Source: an uncultured Muribaculaceae bacterium
GTDB lineage: Bacteria > Bacteroidota > Bacteroidia > Bacteroidales > Muribaculaceae
Direction of reading: 5' to 3'
NCBI GenBank assembly: GCA_947386115.1
Contig: CANDNO010000001.1
Location: 22,951-86,950 of the forward strand
DNA length: 64,000 nucleotides
Shown: piece after piece, positions 46,567 to 56,135 of the stretch
Layout: every line of letters starts with the position of its first letter
Numbering within the stretch: the first letter of the stretch is position 1
Position numbers and translations under genes: made by a program
Notes under the pieces: model-generated
What the model was told of the DNA's origin: nothing
Databases searched by the model: none
The model's input: the letters and a program-made list of their open reading frames with translations, nothing else

Positions 46567-48360
46567 TTACCATTCGAGAGTTACATCATTAGGAACTACA
46601 CGCCAGCTGAGGATGTTGATCGACGCTGCGATAAATGTATCCTCGTTTTCAGGTTTCTCGGGATAAACAACCTCTTCGGGATCATAAACAGGAGTGCCGA
46701 GACCAAGAAGGGTGCTGATGTTGCAGTCATAGATGTGGTTACGTACAACGCCATAGTAACCCACGTGGCCATCAGCGCCGAGGTGACGGATGGGGAAGTA
46801 GTAGTAAGTGAGGCCACCCTTGTAGATCTGTACGTTGCCAAGGTCCTTTGCAAGATAATCATTTACGGCATCAGAATCGGCGAAATGCTCTGTATCAGCT
46901 TGATCTTCAGCATTTGATTTGCTCCAGTTTTTCTTTGCTCCCGAATCACTGAGCTGTAGATATACGAGATAACGGCCGGTTGTCTTCTCGCTATCGTCAA
47001 CACCTGTTACGGCCGACTCGAGCGCAATCTTGAACTCGACATCGCCGGGTACGAGCGCGCTGTAAGTTGTCTTTCCGTTTTCTGTTACGTACGAGTAGAT
47101 CATGCCATTGTTCTTGAGTTGATCAAGAAGGATTGTCTTTATATTATCCTCACCTACGAATGTCATGCCTGCATATTTTACAATCTCAAAATTGTTGCCA
47201 TCTTCCTTGACCAGTTTACCGGCGATAACTACCTTGGTAAACGGCTCGATATCCTTGCCTGCCGATGTTGAGTTGGCTTTGATTTCAGGGGCATTTTCAT
47301 TTATATATATGCTGTTTTCGAGTTTACCGTCAAAGCCTTTGCCACCCTCGGCCATGATGTCGTTATAAGTGTGCCAGTTTTGCTTGAATGTCTCGGTAGT
47401 GGGGTTGATGGCCCAGAACGAACGGAAATAAACATTCCAGTTCCATTTCTCAGAACCGAAGAGATCGTCGGCCCATGCAGTTGAGATGTGCTTGCTCAGA
47501 TATCCTTCGGTAGTCTCGGCTGTAACATTCCAACCCGCAACCTCAAGGTAAACCTGTTCACCATCAATGGTTATGTTCTTGTAGACAGTTGTCGACTCAG
47601 TGCTGTTGTCTTTGTCGATTTCTTTAAGTGCAATACGTTTGGTCGTTTCATCGTAACCTACTTTGGAATCGAATTTAACACGCACCTTGGCTACAGGACG
47701 CTCTACATATATAATTACCGGATTTTTAAGTGCGCCATCTTCGTTCTCACTGTAATTCTCACGCTTTACAGTAGTCGAAGCGATCTCGCTACCCTGTGCG
47801 TATACCGAATTTATCATGACAAACGCTCCATTCTCGCCACGTGCTGCTGCAACGTAGTCTTTAGTACGGTTGCGAAGGTCAGTAAGAGATATGTTTTGTG
47901 AGGGAAGGTTCTCTGTTTCGGGATTCAATACAGCTACGATCTGAGCGGGAAGCTGGTCGCCTGAACCTGTGTGAATAACAATCGTAGCGTCGATCTTTTT
48001 TTCAACGTTGGGCATGTCCTGGCCGGCATCTTTGAGCTTTTCCCAGTCTATGTAGTTATTGCCGTTTGCCTTTACGGCGGCAGCGCTACCATCGTTGTTG
48101 AAGAAATAGAAACGTATTTTGCTTACAGCATTTTCGCTTGCGTAACCTTCCTCATAAGTTGCATTGTCGTTGGGGTCGCCTGTCATCTGATCGCCAGCGG
48201 CACGAGACTTGCTGCCGTTGCTTGGTGTGCTGACGAGATTGACTGTCAAATAGTTTGTCTCGCCATTCCCATTGTCTACCTTGTCGATGACGGGCTCATC
48301 ATTCGAGCAGCTCGCCATGAGTGCAGCAACAATGGGTACAAATAAAAGAGATTTTCTCAT
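46567..48360 (-). CDS. mfa1: Mfa1-family major fimbrial subunit
   Basis: A 597-residue pilin precursor. SPII signal with C18 (ALMAS), then SKSRAAG at residues 50-56, where cutting after R53 would free A54; in Porphyromonas Mfa1 the mature pilin also begins at an Ala after Arg. The N-terminal domain (RFYFFNNDG, VAVLNPETENLPSQ) and the VERPVAKVRVKF strand are typical for the family. Polymerises by strand exchange into a short type V fimbria. It has its own terminator and sits 34 bp after a DUF3868 gene. Confidence 0.9.
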   Translation of the reverse strand: MRKSLLFVPIVAALMASCSNDEPVIDKVDNGNGETNYLTVNLVSTPSNGSKSRAAGDQMTGDPNDNATYEEGYASENAVSKIRFYFFNNDGSAAAVKANGNNYIDWEKLKDAGQDMPNVEKKIDATIVIHTGSGDQLPAQIVAVLNPETENLPSQNISLTDLRNRTKDYVAAARGENGAFVMINSVYAQGSEIASTTVKRENYSENEDGALKNPVIIYVERPVAKVRVKFDSKVGYDETTKRIALKEIDKDNSTESTTVYKNITIDGEQVYLEVAGWNVTAETTEGYLSKHISTAWADDLFGSEKWNWNVYFRSFWAINPTTETFKQNWHTYNDIMAEGGKGFDGKLENSIYINENAPEIKANSTSAGKDIEPFTKVVIAGKLVKEDGNNFEIVKYAGMTFVGEDNIKTILLDQLKNNGMIYSYVTENGKTTYSALVPGDVEFKIALESAVTGVDDSEKTTGRYLVYLQLSDSGAKKNWSKSNAEDQADTEHFADSDAVNDYLAKDLGNVQIYKGGLTYYYFPIRHLGADGHVGYYGVVRNHIYDCNISTLLGLGTPVYDPEEVVYPEKPENEDTFIAASINILSWRVVPNDVTLEW

Positions 48361-48394
48361 TGTTTGATTAAATTAATTAATGTGTTATTGTTAG

Positions 48395-49825
48395 TTATTG
48401 TTTAAGCTTATAGTTTGTGCGTTCGTTTAGCTCCTCAAGTGTAGCCGAAGCTTTTTCAAGACCGGCTTTCGATGCTTTATCGAGGTATTCACGTGCAGTT
48501 TCGTAATCTTTTGAGCGTATGGCTATCGCACCGCGAGCGTAGAGAGCTTCAGGCGAGTCTCCGGCTTTGTCAATGTAGCGCTTAGCCGACTCGAGATCAC
48601 CGCGTCTCATAGCTGCGTTTGCAGCATTAAGGTTGGCGATAGTGTCGTTGGGGAACATACGCACAGCTGTTTCGAACACCTCGGTAAACTCATCGGTGCC
48701 GGGTTCCAGCTCGCTTGCAGCTACATAGAATTCGTTCTGGCTCAGTTTTTGAGGTTGTTCCCGCATTATTTTGAGTATTTCGATTGGATCGCTGTATGTG
48801 CGTATCACGTATGTCACGCGATAGTTGGTGTGGCGAAGTCCGGGGTAGAAGTTCTGGAGCATAAAGCGGTATTCCTCAGGATAACGGCTCTTTATGATCC
48901 ATTCCTTACGGTCTGGCTCTTCGTTAGAATCGATCAGCTCGATAATCTCGGCACGATGATCGAGGTTGGAATTAAGAACGTCGCGGCGAAGGCCCTCCCA
49001 ATCTTCCGGTTCATAGTCGGTTGTGAAAGTGACATTTTCAAAGTGATATAGCTGCTGAAGATATTTTTTTAGAGCAGCTGTACGTCCGATAGCCAGATCC
49101 GTGTTGTGAGAGTACGGACTTTCGGGTGAAGCAAAACCTTTGAGCCATACCGAGTCTATACGGGCGTCGCGATCATTACGTATCGTGTCGATTGTTGCTC
49201 GTATCTTGCCAAGTTCAATCGTGTTGCGGCGATAGTCGGGATAGATAACCGTCTCGTCGACCGGGAAGTCTATGTAGGCCTGTCCCTCGAGATGACGGCG
49301 CTTCTCACGCTCACCCTGAGGTCGAACGTAGATGAGCTCGGGAAAGAAAGCCTCGCGGTAAAGACCTATCTCTCCATATTCCTGCATGAGCACCTTGCTG
49401 CAGCAGCCACGGTCAACGCGGTGCAACGTTATTTTAGCTCCATCCATCCAGTCGCTGTAAGGCAGCAGGCGGCTATACTCAACGTTGGCAGGCATCTCTT
49501 TGGCCAGAAATGACATTTCATTTTTCCCTGTGAGCATATCATCGCCATTATTACGCTGATAATAATAGTAACGTCGACGACCATACACGGCTACTGACGG
49601 CAGTACGATCGAATCATTGCCATTGACAATGCTCGGAGTAAGTAAAACACACTGATTGGACGCTACCTTAAGGTTCTCAAGCCCAATGTTCATGTCGAGC
49701 GACAGATAGTTGCCGCTTCGTTCGGTATTAAAACTGTCGACAGTCACTCCGTCAACAATCTCACGTGCGCCGGCTGTCATTGCACAGGCCGACATTATTA
49801 AAAATGTAGAAATGATCTTATTCAT
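48395..49825 (-). CDS. DUF3868/OmpA-like periplasmic or outer-membrane protein with TPR tail
   Basis: A 476-residue exported protein (signal 1-20, ending TAGA). The first third matches DUF3868, a domain found beside Mfa-type fimbriae; the middle (about 215-345, with ASPESPYSHNTDLAIGRTAALKKYL) is OmpA-C-like and could bind peptidoglycan; the end has tetratricopeptide repeats (about 380-470, LNAANAAMRRGDLESAKRYI). In related loci it is thought to help anchor or assemble fimbriae. Precedes mfa1 and follows DUF3575 by 15 bp. Confidence 0.83.
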   Translation of the reverse strand: MNKIISTFLIMSACAMTAGAREIVDGVTVDSFNTERSGNYLSLDMNIGLENLKVASNQCVLLTPSIVNGNDSIVLPSVAVYGRRRYYYYQRNNGDDMLTGKNEMSFLAKEMPANVEYSRLLPYSDWMDGAKITLHRVDRGCCSKVLMQEYGEIGLYREAFFPELIYVRPQGEREKRRHLEGQAYIDFPVDETVIYPDYRRNTIELGKIRATIDTIRNDRDARIDSVWLKGFASPESPYSHNTDLAIGRTAALKKYLQQLYHFENVTFTTDYEPEDWEGLRRDVLNSNLDHRAEIIELIDSNEEPDRKEWIIKSRYPEEYRFMLQNFYPGLRHTNYRVTYVIRTYSDPIEILKIMREQPQKLSQNEFYVAASELEPGTDEFTEVFETAVRMFPNDTIANLNAANAAMRRGDLESAKRYIDKAGDSPEALYARGAIAIRSKDYETAREYLDKASKAGLEKASATLEELNERTNYKLKQ

Positions 49826-49840
49826 GAGGATGACGAGTAA

Positions 49841-50425
49841 TTAGAACAAGTAGACGATGTTGACTGCTGCTTTGGTTGGACCTACGTAGTTGTGAGGTTT
49901 GTTGCGCTTGATGCGCTTACCACATCCGGCGCAACGGAACTGGTCGTAGCGCGTATAGGAGTATCCGAGTCCTATCTCGGCCTCAAGGTTCCAGTGTCTT
50001 CCAAGAATCCATGCATAACCATAACTGATACCGGCTCCTACAAACCAGCCTTGGAAGCGAGTGTCTTTGAGTTTGCTGAAATCTGTTCCTAGAAAATCAA
50101 TTTTTCCGTCAAAACCTCCGATATTATACTGGCCTCCGTGTACGTGAGCTCCAACGAAGTGACCGGCAAATCGGTCGCAGAACCAGTAACGAACTCCGGG
50201 CTGAATTGCCCAGTGTTTCCAACGGCGGTCATGACTCAGAGTCCACGCATTAAAACTTGCCGGTACATCAAGCGTCCATTTTGGCGCGAGCCCAATCTCT
50301 GCTCCTATATTTATATCGAGGAAAGCGTCATCAAGCAAGTTGGTCTTTAAGGCCACTGTTTGACTTGATGAACTTGCACATACCGCTGAAAATACCGTGA
50401 ATATTAACAGTTTAATTATTTTCAT
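49841..50425 (-). CDS. DUF3575 domain-containing outer-membrane protein
   Basis: A 194-residue protein with a signal peptide (about residues 1-22) and the DUF3575 signature TVALKTNLLDDAFLDINIGAEIGLA, a beta-barrel-like fold ending in VNIVYLF. DUF3575 and DUF3868 genes commonly head Mfa-type fimbrial loci in Bacteroidales, which fits its place as first gene here. No recognisable promoter was found in the 867 bp upstream on the minus strand. Confidence 0.85.
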   Translation of the reverse strand: MKIIKLLIFTVFSAVCASSSSQTVALKTNLLDDAFLDINIGAEIGLAPKWTLDVPASFNAWTLSHDRRWKHWAIQPGVRYWFCDRFAGHFVGAHVHGGQYNIGGFDGKIDFLGTDFSKLKDTRFQGWFVGAGISYGYAWILGRHWNLEAEIGLGYSYTRYDQFRCAGCGKRIKRNKPHNYVGPTKAAVNIVYLF

Positions 50426-50706
50426 AGTAACTACGTTTTTGTGTCAGTTCGTTATTCTGATCGTTGAATCCTATCTCTACAAGGTTTACATATTTACAAT
50501 TGTACTTATAAGAGTGGAGCCAGTGAGTGTTTTCAAAATGATTGTGAATAATATCGTTGAATCACAATCTCTTACTAAGAGAAACTGACCTGCGATAAAC
50601 AGCAACAGTTCAGCATATTATGATTCATTATTTCTTGCACAGCACAAATCGATTGACGAAAATTGTAAGTAGTTGCCTAAAAGCGGAATATTTTAACTCT
50701 CAAAAC

Positions 50707-50737
50707 TTTCAGATTATAAATATTTTCCATACCTTTG
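50707..50737 (+). promoter_or_regulatory. Orphan promoter
   Basis: TTTC, a 19-bp spacer and TACCTTTG fit the Bacteroides consensus with one mismatch in -33. It faces a terminator a few bases later and no gene. Confidence 0.5.
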
Positions 50738-50744
50738 CATTCCG

Positions 50745-50784
50745 AATCCAAATCTCTTAGTAATAGATTTGGATTTTTTATTTT
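50745..50784 (+). terminator. Terminator directly after the orphan promoter
   Basis: An 11-bp perfect stem AATCCAAATCT/AGATTTGGATT, 9-base loop, then TTTTTTATTTT. The transcript from the upstream promoter would be only about 40 bases. Confidence 0.8.
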
Positions 50785-50950
50785 CCAATTAGGAAGTCCG
50801 TTACATTGATTATCAGTCGATCAAGCTGAGAGCGGGCAATGCTAAATAAGAGTATTATTACACTATCTTGCTCTTTTAAATAAAGCAGCGCAAGCAAGGC
50901 ACCTCCAGCTCATCACATGTTTGAGGCGCAGATAAGGTTTATGCTATAAA

Positions 50951-50985
50951 AGTAGGGACATGCCTTTGGTATGTTTCGCTGAGAT
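50951..50985. repeat. Dispersed GTAGGGACAT repeat (copy 2)
   Basis: GTAGGGACATGCCTTTGGTATGT with the shared tail TTCGCTGA; half of the palindrome is well kept. Same family as copies at 32590, 61221 and 63811. Confidence 0.6.
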
Positions 50986-51067
50986 ACAACAACTTAGATG
51001 GTTTTTCGTGGCATAAGCTGTTGCCGGATTAGTTGTGCCGCCTCTCCTCGCATAGGTATATAAAATC

Positions 51068-51096
51068 ATAGGATTGAGTTATTAACCCAATCCTAT
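51068..51096. terminator. Hairpin, possible terminator on the minus strand
   Basis: ATAGGATTG/CAATCCTAT with inner GTT-ATT-AAC. The minus-strand downstream sequence ATGATTTTATAT is T-rich. It is about 200 bp past the TonB-receptor stop. Confidence 0.45.
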
Positions 51097-51292
51097 ATTA
51101 ATCAAAATCTTAGCGCACGGACGCTTTAGATTTATTCAGACAAGAGACATTCCACTCTTTTTTATTTTAGTGTTTTCTACATGAGTAGATATCGTCATCT
51201 TTGAATTCCTTATTTATATTTGAATAACGTTCATACTCAATATAAAAACTTTTAGGTGACTTTTCTTTTAAGGCTTATGCCCACACAACATA

Positions 51293-53704
51293 CTAGAAGT
51301 CGATAGTCAGGCGCACGTTGAGCTGGCGGCGTGTGAGGTAGTTGGGGACGGCATACTGCATGTTGTTGACGTCGGTGACCCAGTAGTAGGAGCTCACGTT
51401 GCTTATGTCGAGCAGGTTGAAGACGTCGAGCCCTATCCATGCTTCTTTGATGAGGCGCTGCAAGGCTGTGCGTGGCTGACCGTAGGCTGCGGGGAGCACA
51501 AGTCCGTAGCTGAGGCCTATGTCAACGCGACGGTAGGACGGCATGCGGAAATAGCCTTTGTCGCGGCTGCCGCGAGGCGGTGTTACGGGTAGGCCGTCGC
51601 TCAGTATGCCGCGCAGGCTGAATTTCAGCCTCGGCCATTTGGGGAAATAGTCGGTGAAATACATCGCGAGGTTGTAGCGGCGGTCGGTGGGGCGGGGCAC
51701 ATGCACGCCGTTGAGCAGTTCGTCGGTTTTCATCACCGAGAAGCTTATCCACGAGTCGGTTCCGGGTACAAACTGTCCGAAAAGCTTCATGTCGAGTCCC
51801 ATCGTGTAGCCGTTGGTCAGATTCTCGCCGGCATATACGAGCTTAAGGTTGTCTATCTCATAGGGAATGAGGTTGTTGAGTTTCTTGTAGTAGGCCTCGC
51901 CCGATAGTTTGAACGGGCGGTTGAATGCTCTGAACGTGTAGTCTGCTCCTACGATGAAATGCAGGCTCTGCTGCGACTTAATATCGCGGTTGAGCTGTAT
52001 CACGGCGTTATTGTACTCGTCGGCCACGGCACGGCGGTATTCCTTGTAGAACGGCGACTGGTAATAGAGTCCCACTGCCCCGCGGAAAGTCCAGCTGTTG
52101 TTGCGTGCCGGAATGAAGGCAACGTTGAATCGCGGGCTCACGAGAAACTCGCGGTTGAAGTCCCAGTAGGAAAATCGCAGTCCGCCGTTCACTACCCAGT
52201 AGCCGCTCTCGCCGTTGATGCGCAACGCGTCTTGAACATAACCGGCAAAACGGTTTGAACCGAAATCCTGGTTTGACGACAGTGAATATATAAGCTGTAG
52301 CTGGTCGGGGAGGGCGGGGAGCGAGAATCCGGCCGAGTCGCGCCGTTCCCACTCACGGGTGCGGTCATACACATTCTCGTGATTGAAGTTCACGCCATAG
52401 GTTATGTTGTGATTGCCTAAACCCAGGTGACCTTTCGCTCCGATCGACATGACCGACATCTTGAGTCGGTTGCGGGCATGCTCGTGGTAACGGCCCACGC
52501 CGAGTTCGCCGCCAATGGCGCCGTCCGAACTGCCTCCGCCGGTCGTTCCTGCCTGGTCGAGCCAGTATTCGCCCTGAATGTCGTAGGCCACAAGCTCGTT
52601 GGTGAGGTAGCCCGATGCCAGCAGGGTGAGCTCCTTTGATTTAGAGTGGGTGTATGTGAGCGACAACGCTCCGAAATAGGTTTCAAACCGGTCTTTCTCC
52701 TGTCCGTCAAAGAACACCTTGAACTGCTTGGCATCGGTGGCAAGGCCAAATGATGTAGTACGGCTCACGGGGGTGAACTTGTAGTTGTTTATCGAGATGT
52801 TGCCAAGCAGCGACGCTTTCCAGCGGTTGCCGAGGCGTAGGGTCATGCTCGTCTGGTAATCGAAAAAGTTCGGGTCATACTCACCTTTTGAATCCATCGA
52901 TCCCAGCAGGCTTGTGGTGCGCTTGTAGCGCAGGCCATGTAGCTGGCTGAAACGTTTTGAACCTGTTCCGAGTGCCACACTGCCACCCATGAGGCTGAGC
53001 GATACCGCTCCCTGCAGCGACTCGGGCTCGCGGTAGGTTATGTCGAGTACCGACGACATGCGGTCGCCATATTCGGCACCATATCCGCCGGTCGAGAATC
53101 CGATAGCCCCCACGAGGTCGGGGTTGATTATGCTGAGTCCCTCTTGCTGTCCCGACGATACAAGCTGCGGGCGGTAAACCTCTATGCCGTTGATATATAC
53201 GCTGTTCTCGTCGTAGGTTCCACCTCTCACCGAGTATTGCGACGACATCTCGTTGCTCGAGCTCACGCCGGCCATAGTCTGGATGAGCGATTCAACGCTG
53301 CCACCCGAGGGGTCGGCTGCAAGTCGGTAGCTGTCGCTGTTGATCGACTGCATCTGGCCGGTCTGTTTCTTGAAATCGGTTACTTCGACAGCCTCGAGCT
53401 CGTGGGATGTCGATTGCATCCTCACGTTGAGCGTCACATTGCCCGCAGCGTCGATGAGTTCGCGCTTCACTTCGCGATAACCTATACAGCTGAAAATCAC
53501 ACGTATCGTGTCGGCCTGGTGAACCGACAGCTTGTAGTTGCCTTCGAGGCCGGTGTTTGTTCCGATAGCTGTTCCGGCAATGCGCACGGTAACAAACTCA
53601 ATGGGTTTGTTTTCCGTGTCGGTTACCTTGCCGTGTATGTTGACCTGGGCTACGCCTTGAAGCGTTGCCATAAGGAGTAATAATATTGCCGATATCAGTT
53701 TCAT
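51293..53704 (-). CDS. TonB-dependent outer-membrane receptor
   Basis: An 803-residue receptor: signal peptide (1-19), a carboxypeptidase-regulatory-like domain (about 22-105, HGKVTDTENKPIEFVTVRIAGT), a plug domain (about 115-225, VEVTDFKKQTGQM, QYSVRGGTYDENSVYINGIEV) and a C-terminal barrel ending in Phe. No SusD partner follows, so it is not a standard SusCD pair, and the size (about 800) is smaller than SusC. Substrate unknown. It lies alone and divergent from a DegT gene. Confidence 0.9.
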   Translation of the reverse strand: MKLISAILLLLMATLQGVAQVNIHGKVTDTENKPIEFVTVRIAGTAIGTNTGLEGNYKLSVHQADTIRVIFSCIGYREVKRELIDAAGNVTLNVRMQSTSHELEAVEVTDFKKQTGQMQSINSDSYRLAADPSGGSVESLIQTMAGVSSSNEMSSQYSVRGGTYDENSVYINGIEVYRPQLVSSGQQEGLSIINPDLVGAIGFSTGGYGAEYGDRMSSVLDITYREPESLQGAVSLSLMGGSVALGTGSKRFSQLHGLRYKRTTSLLGSMDSKGEYDPNFFDYQTSMTLRLGNRWKASLLGNISINNYKFTPVSRTTSFGLATDAKQFKVFFDGQEKDRFETYFGALSLTYTHSKSKELTLLASGYLTNELVAYDIQGEYWLDQAGTTGGGSSDGAIGGELGVGRYHEHARNRLKMSVMSIGAKGHLGLGNHNITYGVNFNHENVYDRTREWERRDSAGFSLPALPDQLQLIYSLSSNQDFGSNRFAGYVQDALRINGESGYWVVNGGLRFSYWDFNREFLVSPRFNVAFIPARNNSWTFRGAVGLYYQSPFYKEYRRAVADEYNNAVIQLNRDIKSQQSLHFIVGADYTFRAFNRPFKLSGEAYYKKLNNLIPYEIDNLKLVYAGENLTNGYTMGLDMKLFGQFVPGTDSWISFSVMKTDELLNGVHVPRPTDRRYNLAMYFTDYFPKWPRLKFSLRGILSDGLPVTPPRGSRDKGYFRMPSYRRVDIGLSYGLVLPAAYGQPRTALQRLIKEAWIGLDVFNLLDISNVSSYYWVTDVNNMQYAVPNYLTRRQLNVRLTIDF

Positions 53705-53768
53705 TCATTTTGATAACGAGTTTTTGAGAATTAAATTATAATTTTGTGCCTTAAATTATATGTAGAAA

Positions 53769-54899
53769 ATGAACGACTGGATAAAGCTATCTATACCTCA
53801 TCTTGCAGGAAATGAAAATCGTTATGCCTCCGATGCTATTGAGTCAACGTGGATTGTGCCTCTCGGCCCCTATGTCGACAGGTTTGAATATGAGCTTGAA
53901 CAACGCCTCGGCGCCCCTCATGTAGTGGCGCTGAGCAGCGGTACCGCCGCCATACATCTTGGCCTTGACATGCTGGGCGTCAAGCCGGGCGATGAGGTTA
54001 TATGCCAGTCGCTTACATTCGCCGCGTCGGCCAATCCTATCGTTTATCTCGGCGGCCGTCCGGTCTTTGTCGATTCAGAACCCTCCACCTGGAATATGTC
54101 GCCCCGGGCACTCGAGCGGGCCATAGAAGACCGCATCAAAGTGACCGGCCGCAAGCCCTGCGCAATCGTCGTGGTGGAGCTTTATGGCATGCCTGCTATG
54201 CTCGACGAGATACTCGAGGTTGCCGGTCGCTACGACATTCCGGTGCTCGAAGACTCGGCCGAGGCAATCGGCTCGAAATATGACGGTCGGTCGTGTGGCA
54301 CTCTTGGCCGCTATGGCGTCTTGAGTTTTAACGGCAACAAGATGATAACGACCTCGGGTGGCGGTGCGCTCATCTGCCCCGATGCCGACTCGGAAGCTCG
54401 TGTCAAATTCCTGTCGACACAGGCCCGCGAGAACAAGCCCTATTATTACCACGAGGTGATAGGCTACAACTACAGGTTGAGCAACGTGAGCGCGGCCGTG
54501 GGGTGTGGACAGATCGAAGCTCTCGACGACCGCATTGCCCGCCGGCGTGCCATTCACGACATGTATGCACGGGCATGGAAGGATAGCGATCTTATATCGG
54601 TTCACAACAACCCGTCATTAAAGTATAACTCGAATTTTTGGTTGACAACTATAGCTTTGTCAGATAAATGCAAGCCCTCCCCCGACGAGCTTAGAATGGC
54701 TCTCCTCGACCTGAAAATCGAAAGCCGCCTTATATGGCGCCCCATGCACATGCAGCCTGTATATGAGTCGGCACCATACTACGGTGACGGGGTGTCGGAG
54801 CGTATTTTTGATCGAGGTCTCTGTCTGCCCTCATCTACGACACTCAGCGACGATGACGTGATGAAGGTTATAGATGCTATTAACGCTGCTCTGGCATGA
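53769..54899 (+). CDS. DegT/DnrJ/EryC1/StrS-family aminotransferase
   Basis: A 376-residue PLP enzyme of the sugar-nucleotide aminotransferase family. The PLP lysine is K191 in SFNGNKMITTSGGG; SSGTAAIHLGL (56-66) and EDSAEAIGSKYDG (161-173) are the usual cofactor-site stretches. Enzymes of this family aminate keto-sugars for polysaccharide or glycoprotein glycans. A -7 box (TAATTTTG, 53739-53746) precedes it by 22 bp. It overlaps the following HAD gene by four bases (ATGA). No wider polysaccharide locus is present around it. Confidence 0.88.
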   Translation: MNDWIKLSIPHLAGNENRYASDAIESTWIVPLGPYVDRFEYELEQRLGAPHVVALSSGTAAIHLGLDMLGVKPGDEVICQSLTFAASANPIVYLGGRPVFVDSEPSTWNMSPRALERAIEDRIKVTGRKPCAIVVVELYGMPAMLDEILEVAGRYDIPVLEDSAEAIGSKYDGRSCGTLGRYGVLSFNGNKMITTSGGGALICPDADSEARVKFLSTQARENKPYYYHEVIGYNYRLSNVSAAVGCGQIEALDDRIARRRAIHDMYARAWKDSDLISVHNNPSLKYNSNFWLTTIALSDKCKPSPDELRMALLDLKIESRLIWRPMHMQPVYESAPYYGDGVSERIFDRGLCLPSSTTLSDDDVMKVIDAINAALA

Positions 54900-55594
54900 G
54901 AGACTTGTCGCGGGTACTTGTAGCGTTCGACCTCGACGATACGCTCTATAAGGAGTGTGATTATGTCGAGTCGGGCTACCTGTATGTAGCCCGCAAACTT
55001 GCTCGACAGCTGCATGTTCCTGTTGAAGCCACGGTTGAGGTTGTTCTCGCTCCCGAGGCCGGCAAACACCCGTTCGACGCTCTCCATGACTACCTTGACG
55101 GCGCAGTAAGCGTAGAGCGCATGGTAGGGATTTACCGTGAACACATGCCATATCTTGTATTGCCGGCCGAGAGCCGCCGATGTCTCGACATGTTGCTTGC
55201 CGCCGGCGTCAGGCTCGCTTTGATTACCGACGGGCGACACGTGGGACAATGGAATAAAATACGCGCCCTCGGTTTAGAGCGATACTTTAAAAAAGAATAC
55301 ATAAGTGTTTCGGCCGATGTTGGATACGACAAGAATCACATCGAACCATGGTTGAGAATGGAATCGCTTACTCCCGACTGTGACGAGCGGTGGTATGTTG
55401 GCGATAACCCGCGCAAGGATTTCCGTTATCCTCGTCATCTCGGATGGCACACCGTAATGCTTGCCGATGACGGGCGCAATATCAAGACCCAGCACGTCGA
55501 TCTCCCCGACGAGTTCTATGCCGAAATGACAATAAAGAGTCTTGACAGCTTGCCCGATAAAATTTTTTTCGGCCCCGACGCAACTATCTCATAA
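54896..55594 (+). CDS. HAD-superfamily phosphatase
   Basis: A 232-residue HAD hydrolase. Motif I is FDLDDTLYKE with D12 and D14; motif II is LITDGRHVGQ; motif III/IV is around YVGDNPRKDF. It probably removes phosphate from a small sugar or nucleotide. Translationally coupled to the DegT aminotransferase, so the two likely act in one pathway, for example making an amino-sugar or glycan precursor. Confidence 0.85.
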   Translation: MRDLSRVLVAFDLDDTLYKECDYVESGYLYVARKLARQLHVPVEATVEVVLAPEAGKHPFDALHDYLDGAVSVERMVGIYREHMPYLVLPAESRRCLDMLLAAGVRLALITDGRHVGQWNKIRALGLERYFKKEYISVSADVGYDKNHIEPWLRMESLTPDCDERWYVGDNPRKDFRYPRHLGWHTVMLADDGRNIKTQHVDLPDEFYAEMTIKSLDSLPDKIFFGPDATIS

Positions 55595-55621
55595 CACCTG
55601 CGTCTAATGATGTAGAAAGTT

Positions 55622-56110
55622 ATGAATACCGAGACACAACGTAAACAGCTTTTTGATACCATTCTGGCCGAGTATGGTCCGATGGTTGACAAGGTGTGCT
55701 ATATGTACGGTGCCGACGAGGAACAGCGCAAGGACTTATATCAGGAATGTATGGCCAATGTGTGGCAAGGTTTGCGCAACTTCCGCGGCGACGCCAAGCT
55801 GTCTACATGGTTGTATCGTGCTTGTATCAATACCTGTATCACTTGTTATCGTCGCACGCGTAAAGAAGATGTCGTGCCCATTGACAATGCTGTCCAGCTT
55901 GCTGCCGATGAGTCTTCCCGCCCCGATGATCTTAAGGAGATGTATCGTTTGATTTCTTGTCTCACACCGGTCGAGAAGGCTATTATAATGATGTGGCTCG
56001 ACGAGAAAAGCTACGACGAGATAAGTGAAGTTACCGGTATGCCACGCAACACGGTGGCATCGCGACTACGTCGCATAAAGAGCAAGCTCGTAGAACTCGG
56101 TAACAGTTAG
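55622..56110 (+). CDS. ECF-type RNA polymerase sigma factor
   Basis: A 162-residue sigma-70-family factor. Region 2 includes RKDLYQECMANVWQGLRNFR and STWLYRACINTC; region 4 HTH is SYDEISEVTGMPRNTVASRLRRIKS. Such factors redirect transcription to envelope or stress genes. The next gene, 25 bp downstream, is a membrane protein that may control it. Target promoters cannot be told from this window. Confidence 0.88.
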   Translation: MNTETQRKQLFDTILAEYGPMVDKVCYMYGADEEQRKDLYQECMANVWQGLRNFRGDAKLSTWLYRACINTCITCYRRTRKEDVVPIDNAVQLAADESSRPDDLKEMYRLISCLTPVEKAIIMMWLDEKSYDEISEVTGMPRNTVASRLRRIKSKLVELGNS

Positions 56111-56135
56111 AAACTATTTAAGGAGAATATAATAT

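Larger units (their letters stand above)
50426..51292. other. 867-bp non-coding region between DUF3575 and the TonB receptor
   Basis: No convincing gene on either strand. It holds a plus-strand promoter-terminator unit (50707-50784), a copy of the GTAGGGACAT repeat (50951), and a hairpin at 51068-51096 (ATAGGATTG/CAATCCTAT with inner GTT/AAC). The remaining AT-rich sequence shows nothing recognisable. Confidence 0.6.

Noticed and set aside
50510..51159. Invertible segment bounded by AAGAGTGGA and TCCACTCTT
   Set aside because: The arms are only nine bases, do not extend, and one such pair is expected by chance in a region this size; no recombinase is nearby.
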